Both the position numbers and the translations under genes were made by a program. This document shows positions 34,901-44,648 of a stretch of DNA of 64,000 bases, piece after piece (the first letter of the stretch is position 1; each line of letters opens with the position of its first letter). The notes under the pieces are model-generated. The model had not been told where the DNA came from. It searched no databases and was given only the letters and a program-made list of their open reading frames with translations. Source of the stretch: Tetracentron sinense. Taxonomy: Eukaryota; Streptophyta; Magnoliopsida; Trochodendrales; Trochodendraceae. The stretch is taken from positions 19,730,826-19,794,825 of the forward strand of contig CM026559.1 of assembly GCA_015143295.1 (NCBI GenBank), read 5' to 3'.

Positions 34901-35320
34901 GCACTTCTACACCCTCGAGACTAAGAGTTGCAAAGCGGGCAATGTCTCTTCTCTGAAGTCCCCTGAAATGAAACGGCTTTAACCCCACGGGTTTAAAATG
35001 CACCACCTTCTCGAAACACGCCACGTGTCCATGGTGAGTTGAGAGCCAATCCATACCTAGGATGACATCGAAATCCCAATCCTGAATTCCCAGAAGGATC
35101 AAGTCGACTGGCAACTCGTGCTGCATGACTTGTACAACACTATCCGGATACACTTTATCTGTCTCAATAGATTTTCCCAATGGAGTTGAAATGGACAACT
35201 CCCTAGGTAGCTTGCTTGGCTCGGACGTAAAGCCTTTGGCAAAGCTTGGTGAAACGAACGAGTGAGTGGATCCTGTGTCTATCAACACTCTTGCCAAACA
35301 TTCATTTACGAGCAACGAAC
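31989..35320 (-). CDS. pol: Pol polyprotein of element D: protease, RT, RNase H, integrase, chromodomain
   Basis: Minus strand, about 1110 codons, no stops. Aspartic protease near residues 10-110 ([33 protein letters not shown]). RT near 180-345 ([13 protein letters not shown]; Asp in [14 protein letters not shown]; Asp pair in FVDDILVYS). RNase H near 440-560 ([38 protein letters not shown]). Integrase near 690-900 (zinc finger [19 protein letters not shown] to CLICQQ; Asp in MDFIVGLPR, Asp in IVSDRDPRF, Glu in DGQTERVNQ). C-terminal chromodomain ([18 protein letters not shown]), which in chromoviruses guides insertion to marked chromatin. All catalytic residues are present. No ATG lies before protease, and a TGA sits just upstream in frame inside the spacer; translation as a spliced gag fusion is therefore likely. 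Confidence 0.94.
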
Positions 35321-35458
35321 CTGAGAATTTGAATCATCCCAGTTATAACACAACTGTACATATAGATACAAACATCGCAAAACACCACATAGGATATATA
35401 TAGATACGAACATATCATGGCAACATTAGAACTTCAACAAAGACTAGTTCGCGCGTAC
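35321..35458 (-). other. Candidate spliceosomal intron between gag and pol (D)
   Basis: 138 bp on the minus strand between GTGCAAG|GTACGCG and AAATTCTCAG|GTTCG. Strongly AT-rich against GC-rich gag. Splicing joins CAAG to GTTCGTTG, in frame into [11 protein letters not shown]. Unspliced RNA adds about 13 codons and stops (near 35415), giving free Gag. TATAACTG near 35340 could be the branch site. Confidence 0.7.
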
Positions 35459-36674
35459 CTTGCACAACATCATCAGATGCCTGTGCGTCTCTATCAGTCA
35501 TGGCAAAGACTCTGCCCTGGTTTGCCTGACGAGGCTGCTGGGTAGGCTGCAAGGATCTAGAGGCCTGAGATGAAGACCCCTGAAGTGAATTCTGCCTGCC
35601 TGGAGGCCGAACTCCCTGTGATCCAGACTGTGACTGCTTGCGCGGGCAATCTCGAATCATATGGCCCATCTCGCCACAATGGAAGCATCCACCTGACATT
35701 CTTCGGCAATCTCCAGTCTTATGCCGACGACCACATGCGGCGCACTCCTCAAATGTCTGCGATGCGGAGGAAGCCGGAGGCATAACCCTCGTAGCTTGCG
35801 ATGCTGTAGGACGCGGTGCCTGAGGCGCAAAAGAAGGTCTCTGAGCCGAAATCGGCTGGGAGAACTGGTATGGTGCAGTCCTAGTCCTCTTCTCTGAAGA
35901 ATTACTCGTCTGACCCCGAGACATGTTCTTCCCGAAGCCACTGTCTCTTCTTCTCACGAAGTCTTCCGCATTCTTTTCGGCGATCTTTGCCTTCCCTACT
36001 ATCTCTCTCCAAGACTCTACCTGGAGAATGGACACCCGATCTCGGATGAAAGCCTTCAAGCCCATCTCAAACTTCCTGACCTGTAGGTCTTCAGTAGCCA
36101 CCAAGTGCGGAGCAAACCTAGACAACTCGGTGAACTTAGCCTCATACTCGGCTACGCTCATCGACCCTTGCTCCAAAAGCATAAACTCTCTCGCCTTTTG
36201 TTCCCGAATAAACCTGGGAAAGTACTGTTCCCTGAAAGTCTCTAAGAACTCCGCCCAAGTCCAGGGCACACCTGCCTTAGCAACATCTCTCTGCCTTTGG
36301 GCAGCTCTCCACCAGTGTTCGGCTTCACCCTCCATCACGAAGGAAGCCCATTCTACCCTTTGCTCATCGGTACAACGGAGAGCCCAGAAGGTCTTCTCCA
36401 ACTGCATAATCCAAGACTCGGCCACCATGGGGTCCAGAGTGCCATAGAATGTAGGAGGCCGCAGTCTCCTAAAAGCTTCGAGCCCCGCAGTGTGATGCAC
36501 CGGTGTAGGCACAGGCGTGGACGGTGGGGTAGGCATAGGCCTTGCTGCCAACAATGCCAAAGTCTCGGCTATGGAGTCCATAGCATTCGTGAAATACAAC
36601 GGTTCCTCTTCTCTTGGAACTTCACTCTCGGCCCTCCGAGTATGGTAACCTCGACCCCGATTGACACGTCTCAT
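35459..36674 (-). CDS. gag: Gag of element D
   Basis: Minus strand, 405 codons to the donor-like site, followed by about 13 intron-coded codons if unspliced (stop at 35415). I chose the ATG at 36674 (MRRVNRGRGYHTRR) because B, B' and C begin the same way; an in-frame upstream ATG at 36728 adds 18 residues. Capsid-like core: ESWIMQLEKTFWALR, EGEAEHWWRAAQRQRD, PWTWAEFLETFREQYF, MLLEQGSMSVAEYEAKF, KAFIRDRVSILQVESW. A basic, Ser/Gln-rich linker leads to two complete zinc knuckles, CAACGRRHKTGDC and CFHCGEMGHMIRDC, for RNA binding. Gag assembles cytoplasmic particles that package the element RNA with Pol. Confidence 0.93.
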
Positions 36675-37035
36675 GATATCAAATCCTGAGATCAATTTGG
36701 CAAAACATGAGTCTAACTTGGATACCAAACCTCACATATCATATAGCAATTCAATAATCATGAAATGCTAACACCGCATTTAGTATACATCAAGGTATAC
36801 ACGTAAGAATACCATCACAACTTAGAGTACCCTAGCGTAGCTAAGACACTTGCATTGGGCATCTATCTTTTCTAGGATCCTACACTAACCTAAAGATTCA
36901 CTTGATACCGGTTATGTCGTGGTAACAAGCCTAAGACAACTGAGTCCTTCTGAGTTCTAAGTTCAACTCATAGGAATTACTTCCGCTTAGACCAAGCCTG
37001 AGTGACCCAACTAAGTCTGTCATTAGACATAACTA
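36675..37035 (-). other. Element D 5' untranslated leader
   Basis: About 360 bp between primer site and gag ATG. Non-coding; I see no distinctive repeat or motif. Confidence 0.6.
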
Positions 37036-37047
37036 GCTCTGATACCA
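37036..37047 (-). other. Primer binding site, initiator Met tRNA (element D)
   Basis: The minus strand reads TGGTATCAGAGC, four bases inside the LTR edge at 37052. Confidence 0.92.
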
Positions 37048-37051
37048 AGTC

Positions 37052-38909
37052 TGTCGCGACCCAAAATACCCCCTAGGAGTTAAGGATACTTTGATTCGTG
37101 ACCGCCGTATCATACCTCCAGTATGATACATAAGGCACACGTGGAAACCTGTCAGAGTACCTGCATATACATAGCGGAAACGAAATACAATGCACAGCGG
37201 AAAATAAAATACTAAACATAGCGGAAGCAAAATGAATACTCCTATAGCTTGACTCAAGTAAGAACCAACAAGTATACATGTGTGAGAAACCCAAAAGTGG
37301 AGTGGACAAACCCCACACTCACATAACAAAATGACACAAGTTCTAAGTCGGTCGATCAACAGAAATCGAAGTCACGACTCCTATCTAGAGCACCATCGTC
37401 ATGATAGTGATCCATGGAAGGCTCCGGGTCACGGTACTCTTCCTCGACCCAAGGTTCGTCGCCACACAAATCGAATGGAACCCGAGCACCTACCGATCAT
37501 AACAATATCGACTGAGCATAGAATACTCAGTGTATACAAACTAAGAACAATAAAGCGGTTAGGCATGGAGCATACAAGACATGGAGAATGAAATCCGAAC
37601 AATCCTTAAAGCATGGAAACCGTGAAAACATATGTGAGATAATATTCGAAACCAAAACTGTAACCGTGTGAGCCAATCGATAATCATAGCCTTATGAGTT
37701 CTTGTGAGTTCATGGAGTTACTTAGAGTCATTATGATCCGTAGAGACATAGAGCATAGAGCATAGAGCAATACCGTAGAGCATAACCTTAGAGATCTTAG
37801 AGCATTTCATTGTGATCCGTGGAGCTTGTGAGACGATCTTAGAACATTATCATAGAGTTTCCTTGTGAGCACGGTATGATCCTTAGAGCTTGTGAAACGA
37901 TCTTAGAGAAATCATAGAGTTACTTAGAATCATTCATTATTCGTCTTTCCGTGAAAAACCTTTATTTGTACTTTGAGAAATCCATGGAAACCATCGGTTC
38001 ATGCGAGACATGCGAGCATATGCACTTAATAAGAGAAATCATCGTATTTAAACATAGAATCCCTTAGAGGTATTTCATCAAACACTTAGAGTGCATCATA
38101 ATAGTAACCTTCATCCAAGTATATAATCACACATTTTTCATACATAAAATCAATACACATAGATAGGGCATAGATAAGAAGAATCATACTTAGTAACTAG
38201 TAGGATTGCAAGATTGTAGTAGAGTGTATCTACCTTAGAGAAATCAATGGATTTGACTCCCAATGGCTGGAACAAGCAAGAACAGTGAGTTCTTGGTTGG
38301 AAATCACCAAGGGAAGTGGAAGAACCTTGATCTTCCACAAGCTTGATCAACAAGTAGTTCCTCTCCTTCTTCTCTCTCTCAAAATCTCCTAAGATAGGGC
38401 ACAGAGGGTTTCTGAAACCCTAAGGCACGAACTCAGCCTATTTATAGGCAAGGGGTTGTGTTTAAAGTCTTAAACACCCTTAATGAAGAAAATTTGCGTA
38501 TGACCGATCGATCGGTGGTATGGACCGAGCGATCGGTGGCTTACCGGTCGATCGGTATTATGGCCGAGAGATCGGTCAAAAACACACTCTCTGGAATTTT
38601 TCCCCATACAAAAAAGTTAACCGTGCGACAGCCATCGAGCGATCGGTAGTGGACCGATCGATCGCAGTTAATGACCGAGCGATCGGTGCTCTGTTATGTC
38701 TGGACTGTTTTGACCATATCTTTTTACTCGCTCGTCGGATTTCGACGATTCAACTTGCGTTGGATCCGTCTTTCGAAAACGAACATTTCTGACGTTTCGG
38801 AATTTCCGATTTCTCCCTTATTTATTAATTAGACTACGAAAACTATGAAAACGGCCAATTAGCTATGAAGGTGCTATTCATTAAGGATGAAAAAGTCCGG
38901 GGTGCTACA
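37052..38909 (-). repeat. 5' LTR of element D (1858 bp)
   Basis: Same length as the 3' LTR with four substitutions by eye. One lies in the loop of the conserved hairpin (CATAGAATA here, CATGGAATA in the 3' LTR, 37511-37531) and one between dyads. This copy drives transcription leftward through gag and pol. Confidence 0.94.
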
Positions 38910-40759
38910 ACAAGAAAGTCATTGCCTATGCATCAAGGCAGTTGAAGGAGCATGAGAAGAATTACCCCACGCACGACTTGGAACTTGCGGCGGTCGTGTT
39001 TGCATTTAAGATTTGGCGTCATTACCTTTATGGGGTAGAGTTCTATGTGTTCACTGATCACAAGAGTCTCAAGTATCTCTTTTCCCAAAAGGAGCTGAAT
39101 CTAAGGCAACGGCGTTGGATGGAATTTTTGAAAGACTATGATTGTACCATTCAATACCATCCGGGTAAAGCAAATGTAGTGGTTGATGCTTTGAGTAGAA
39201 GACCTCAAGGGTTGTTAGCACACATGTTGGTTCAAGAATGGAAGCTACTAGAAGATTTGGCAAATCTGGACATTAGTGTGAATGACTCTGTCCGTAGTCC
39301 TATCTTGGCAAATATCACGGTTCGGCCATACATTATAGATTTGATCCAAGAATACCAAGCCACGGATGCTGAATTGTTGGCTTATCGAGACAAGGAAGTT
39401 GCTAAGGGTAGTGAGGACTTCTCTCTCACTAGCCGAGGTGCTATCACATTCAAGGGAAGGCTGTGCGTCCCAGCCAATGCAGATCTTCGAAGGGAGATTT
39501 TGGATGAAGCACACCGTTCGAAGTACACTGTACATCCAGGGGGTACAAAGATGTACCGGAACCTCAAGAGTCATTTTTGGTGGCGGAATATGAAGAGGGA
39601 TGTTGCTGAGTATGTGGCACGGTGCTTAGTGTGCAAACAGGTGAAAGCAGAACACATGCGACCCGCCGGTCTATTGCAGTCTCTTCCTATCCCCGAGTGG
39701 AAATGGGAGAACATATCCATGGATTTCATAGTTGGCTTGCCAAAGATGGCAAGGGGCTCAGATGCGATATGGGTAGTAGTGGATCGTTTGACAAAGTCCA
39801 CTCATTTCTTACCCTACCGTACTACCTTCAACTCTAGTCAGTTGGCTACACTATACATCAGGGAAGTAGTTAGACTACATGGGGTGCCAGTCAGTGTTGT
39901 GTCAGATCGGGATCCAAGATTCACATCACGATTCTGGAAAAGCTTCCAGGAGGCTATGGGTTCCCAACTTGATTTCAGCACCGCTTTTCATCCACAGACG
40001 GATGGACAAACCGAGAGAGTGAACCAAGTCATTGAAGACATGCTTCGGGCTTGTATGTTGGATTTTAGAGGCAGTTGGGAAGAGCACTTGCCTTTGGTTG
40101 AATTCGCCTATAATAACAGCTATCAAGCGAGTATCCAAATGGCACCATTTGAGGCCTTGTATGGGCGAAGTTGTAGGTCTCCTCTCTATTGGGATGAGGT
40201 AGGAGAAAGGAAAGTACTTGGTCTGGAGTTGATTGAGCAAACTGCAAACACAGTTAAGGTCATTCGGGATCGATTGAAAGCCACTCAAGATCGCCAGAAA
40301 AGTTATGCGGACACGCGCCGTAGGGACTTGGAATTTCAAGTAGGGGATCAAGTTTTTGTGAAAGTATCTCCTAGCAAAGGGATCATGAGATTTGGAAAGC
40401 GAGGCAAGCTCAGTCCTCGGTATGTTGGGCCTTTTGAGATTATCACACGAGTTGGTGAGGTTGCTTACAGGGTAGCTCTCCCACCTCACATGGCCGCAGT
40501 TCACAACGTCTTCCATGTGTCTATGCTTCGGAAGTACATTACGGATCCTTCGCATGTCATAGACTTGAAACCGTTGGAGATTTGAGAGGACCTCACCTTG
40601 ATTGAAAAGCCAGTTCAGATTTTGGATCGAAGAGATCAGGTGCTTCGCAACAAGACAATCCCTTTGGTTCTTGTGCAATTGCAACACCATGCTCGGGAAG
40701 AAGCTACATGGGCGCGTGAAGCCGAAGTCAAAGCAAAGTACCCAGAATTAATTGAATGA
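38910..40759 (+). pseudogene. pol: pol of B', RNase H to chromodomain, one stop codon
   Basis: Continuation of 29461-30039 after D. RNase H ([31 protein letters not shown]), integrase with zinc finger ([19 protein letters not shown] to CLVCKQ) and catalytic motifs [18 protein letters not shown] and DGQTERVNQ all present. A CGA-to-TGA stop at 40583-40585 precedes the chromodomain region (VLVQLQHHAREEATWARE), in which the conserved KW or QW reads QL and WERE reads WARE. The frame then ends at 40759. Integrase alone might be intact, but the missing protease and RT prevent function. Confidence 0.9.
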
Positions 40760-40823
40760 GTTTTTGTATAAGTCTGTATATGAATTGTAATTTTCTTTTG
40801 GTTTGTAATGCAAGTAGCGTCTG

Positions 40824-40858
40824 AATTTCGAGGACGAAATTTTTGTAAGGAGGGAGGA
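40824..40858 (+). other. Pre-tract hairpin and polypurine tract of B'
   Basis: AATTTCG-AGGA-CGAAATT (40824-40841) is a perfect 7-bp stem; the purine run AAGGAGGGAGGA follows directly before the 3' LTR at 40859. Confidence 0.85.
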
Positions 40859-43420
40859 TGTAGAGCCCCAGACTTTTTCATGCTTAATACATGACACTTT
40901 CGTTGTCATTTTTCCTTTAAAGAGGTATAATTAATAAATAAGGAGGAAATTGGAAATTCTGAAACGTTAGAAATGCTCCTTTTCGAAGTACGAACCCAAC
41001 GCAAGTTGAATCATCAAAATCGGACGAACGAGTCAATAGATATGGCCAAAACAGTCTGGGCCTACAGACAATCGGTAGCTCGGTTATGCGCTAAGGACGT
41101 AGCTCGGAAGGCGCTAAGGTCGTGCTCTGATAAGGCACAGACAACGCATAGACAACGTACTCTGAGAACATAGCTCGAGCTCTGATAACGTATACGTTGT
41201 GCATCCGTTGTACAACAACAACGGGTACGTTGTACAGCTACAACGGGTACGTTGTACAGCACAACGTGTTCAGCACTGTTCACAGCACAACGTGTTCGGC
41301 ACTGTTCACAGCACAACGTGTTCAGCACTGTTCACAGCACAACGTGTTCGGCACTGTTCACAGCACAACGTGTTCAGCACTGTTCACAGCACAACGTGTT
41401 CAGCACTGTTCACAGCACAACGTGTTCGGCACTGTTCACAGCACAACGTGTTCGGCACTGTTCACAGCACAACGTGTTCAGCACTGTTCACAACACAACG
41501 TGTTTCGGCATTGTTCACAGCACAACGTGTTCGGCACTGTTCACAGCACAACGTGTTTGGCACTGTTCACAGCACAACATGTTGGGTGTTCGTGTGTTTG
41601 CAGAAACTTCAGTAAGGGTGTTATGGTCTTTTGGTCGGTTCACTCTTACCTTAAGAGTTTAACCCGAGCCTTTAGGGCTTCATTTCGACACTTAGAGAGA
41701 TTGGGAGATAAGAAGAGAAGAAAGGGCGATTCCTAAACCTAGGGTTTCCATTTTGGAGAGAAATCAAAGGGGTTTCGAGACCCTAGATCACTTCCAGTCC
41801 GGGTTTTCTCCAAGATCTCGGCTCAAGCACTCGTGGAGAGCGTTCTCCAAGCTAGGGCAGAAGCTACACAGTCATTTTGGAAAGGGGATTTCTTCCTCAC
41901 TTGATCAAGGTCGGTACTTCTTACTACCCTCCTAGTTATAGTTCCTCTTTCCCCTTTATTTCTCTTTATTTTCCTTTATTACACGTGTTATGAGATGGAT
42001 GGTTGTGAATGGCGAATGGAGATGGAATGGGCGACTGGATGCCAATGGTTGTGTCGTGATAATTATAATGGGGAGGGCATTGCTCCAATAATGAACATAC
42101 ATGTGTGATTTGAGAAAAACTCATCTAGAAAAGCATGTTGTAGGGTAAATCGATAATGAACATACCATGTTTGATGAAATGTCAAGGTGAATAAAGTGAG
42201 TTGTAATTTAGGAAATGCATGCCTAATAAATTCTGAATATTGCTAGGGCCTATGATAGTTTGTTTTCTTGCTTTCCCTAAATGATATGAATATTACATTG
42301 CTCAATCATTGATGTTATATGTATTGTGAAATTACCCAAATGTCATATTTAAATTTAAATGCAAGTATGTACACGGTTCCCACGAGCACGGCATGCATGA
42401 CATGATTTATCGAGGTTTTCAAGAACATGGTTAGAGGTGGGACATATCCTATGATATGTTTTACCCGCTTTTCACAAGAGAACAAGAACCAACATTCCAT
42501 GAGGGGTCTCCCCTCACTCACAAGTGCATATCATGAAGAAGGGCCTCCCTTCCCTCGCAAGTACATACATATCATGAAGAAGGGTCTCCCTTCCCTCGCA
42601 AGTGCATTGCATAAAGAAGGGACTCCCTTCCCTCTCAAGGCATCTCTCAAGCGCATCTCACAAGGATAGCTCACAAGTGTATCTCACAAGTCACATGATC
42701 ACAAGCAAGCACGCATGACATGCATGACATGACACGTACGACACAAGCAAGATAGACAAGACAAGCTTTCAAGTACGAAAAGATATTTCAAGCCAAGTCA
42801 AGTGCACGATGTTTTCAAGAGGTTTTATCGGTTTTCTACGAAATACAAGCATGATTATAAATTGCTTTACTTCCTTGTATGATATGAATTGCTTCTGTCT
42901 GACATATATGAATTGCTCCTGATTATGTACTGCCATTGTTATGCTATAATTGTTGGTTAGTATTTAGTACCCGCTGAGTATTCTATGCTCAGCCGTACTT
43001 CTTATGTCGGCAGGTTATGAGGGAGCTGCTGCTCCATTTGATGTTTGTGCTCCTGGTCCATGGGTGGAGGAGGAGTACGTCGAGGAGCCTTTGGAGGAAC
43101 CTCCGGTAGAGGGTTACCATTAGGTGGTTGTAGATTCTGAGTGAATAGCTGTGGGTGAGATAAGAGATATACCTTCATGTATTTTGGCGGGTCTGTCCGC
43201 ACTTTCTTTTGGATTCCTTTTGTGTAAACTTGGATTCGTATATACATAGAGGTTTGTTTAGACTTCCGCTGTGCTATGTTGGAGTATGTTTCCACTGTTT
43301 ATATCCTCTATTGTATATGCTCTCTGGGTTTTTGCAGGTTGTTTGTCAAGCAAGTCATGTAAGCCATGATTAGTCGTCCAAAGTTCACTCTAACTCCTAG
43401 GGTGGGTTTGGGTCGTGACA
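40859..43420 (+). repeat. 3' LTR of B'
   Basis: From TGTAGAGCCCCAG to GGGTCGTGACA. Similar to the 5' LTR but with 13 copies of the 26-bp unit instead of 8, two TACAACG...CGTTGTA repeats instead of about four, and one copy of the GCTCGGTTATGCGC unit instead of two. It keeps the hairpin array (42440-42640) and the GCTGAG...CTCAGC hairpin (42973-42993). Confidence 0.9.
41205..41585 (+). repeat. U3 inverted repeats and 26-bp array of B' (3' LTR)
   Basis: Two TACAACG-GGTA-CGTTGTA hairpins, then 13 copies of the 26-bp unit containing CACAGCACAACGTGTTC. Overlapping open frames with repeated CSALFTAQRV-like peptides are translations of this array and are not genes. Confidence 0.85.
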
Positions 43421-43425
43421 ATTTG

Positions 43426-44648
43426 AGTAATCAACATGGTATTTAAATCCATTCATCATTCATGAGAATATATGCATAAGGCCCCTTTCCATTTCTTCAT
43501 TTAAATCATTATTTCATAGTTTAGGTATTTTGTCAAACACTTAGCATGCAAGTTTCCTCATTGTTCATTTTCTCCTTTTTAGTGCATATTTTACATTCAA
43601 TCACACAAGGTAAGTTTATTATTTGTGTAATGCCCATCCTCCATTTTCTAATCCACGACCCACACATACCATACATCACCCATTCGGCATCCAATCGCCA
43701 CATCCCACATCCATCCAAGCATCCATACCATTTCTTTATCTTGTTTATATTTATTAGGGATGATACATTTCACAAGAAAGCAAACATAATAGCATAAATC
43801 ACATTTCATAAAGAAAACTTAGATTTATTGCTAGGGTAAGTTAGTAGGGTGTACTAACCTTGAATCAAGGCTTGATCCTTGGTAGAAACCTTGATTGAAG
43901 CTCCAACTTACAAGAAGAAAGATCCTTGCTTGAAGAAAGCTTGAGTTGAGGAAGAAACCCCTTGGAAAAACTTGTGTGAGTTGCTGCCCTAACTTTGGAG
44001 GAGGAGTCCCACACGAGTTGAACCTTGAACTTGAAGCAATCCAAGTTGAGGATGATCTAGGGTTCTTAAACCCCTTTGATTCCTTCTCAAAAATCAAAAC
44101 CCTAGGTTAGAGTCTCTTCTCCTCTCTCCCTAACTCTCAAAAGCTTCTAAGTGTTGTAAATAATCTCTAAGGCTCGGGCCTAGCCTTATAAGAAAGGGTT
44201 TAACACCCAAAAGACAAAAACGCCCTTACAAAATTTTCTGCGAAACACAGGGACCGAGCAATCGGTGGTTATGACCGATCGATCGGTTGCCTACCGAGCG
44301 ATCTGTACTCTGACCGAGCGACCGGTCAAAAAACTACTCTCTGGAAAATTTCCCCATACAAAATTTTTGACCGTGCGATAGCTACCGATCGATCGGTTTT
44401 GGACCGATCGATCGCTGACTGGACCGAGCGATCGGTGCTCTGCATGTCTGGACTGTTTTCACCATATCTTTTGACTCACTCGTCCGATTTTGACGATTCA
44501 ACTTGCGTTGGGTTCGTATTTCGAAAATGAACATTTCTAACATTTCAGAATTTCCGATTTCTCTCTTATTTATTAATTAGACTATGAGGAAGGCCAATTA
44601 GCTACGAAAACGGTATTCATTAAGTATAGAAAAGTCCGGGGTGCTACA
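43426..44648 (-). repeat. 5' LTR of element C, outer part
   Basis: Continuation of 24013-25186 after removing B'. It ends TGTAGCACCCCGG at 44648 on the minus strand. It holds the dyad cluster (about 44253-44440), here with some decayed sites (CGATCTGT, CGACCGGT). Confidence 0.9.

Larger units (their letters stand above)
30040..38909 (-). mobile_element. Ty3/gypsy chromovirus element D, intact and young, TSD ACAAG
   Basis: 8870 bp, flanked by ACAAG (30035-30039 and 38910-38914). Minus strand: 5' LTR (38909-37052), primer site (37047-37036), gag (36674-35459), candidate intron (35458-35321), pol (35320-31989), polypurine tract (31912-31898), 3' LTR (31897-30040). LTRs are both 1858 bp; by eye they differ at four positions (30480, about 30509, about 31122, about 31655). 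At 1.3e-8 substitutions per site per year that is roughly 0.1 million years. All frames are open, so it could be autonomous. Confidence 0.95.
25187..43420 (+). mobile_element. Ty3/gypsy chromovirus element B' (relative of B), TSD ATTTG, split by D
   Basis: ATTTG flanks it at 25182-25186 and 43421-43425. Own parts: 5' LTR (25187-27708), primer site (27713-27724), gag (28070-29318), a spacer with a lost acceptor, a pol lacking most of protease and the first half of RT, then after D the rest of pol (38910-40759), polypurine tract and 3' LTR (40859-43420). Most of its LTR resembles B, but the CGATCG dyads are replaced by unrelated inverted repeats. The internal deletion means it could not make its own RT. 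Confidence 0.9.
16505..44648 (-). mobile_element. Ty3/gypsy chromovirus element C, TSD TCCGT, 5' LTR split by B'
   Basis: TCCGT flanks it at 16500-16504 and 44649-44653. On the minus strand: 5' LTR (44648-43426 plus 25186-24013), primer site (24008-23997), gag (23689-22453), spacer (22452-22322), pol (22321-18990), polypurine tract (18913-18901), 3' LTR (18900-16505). LTR lengths agree (2396 and 2397 bp). Only two stops break the coding region, so it was active fairly recently. It inserted between protease and RT of B. Confidence 0.92.
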
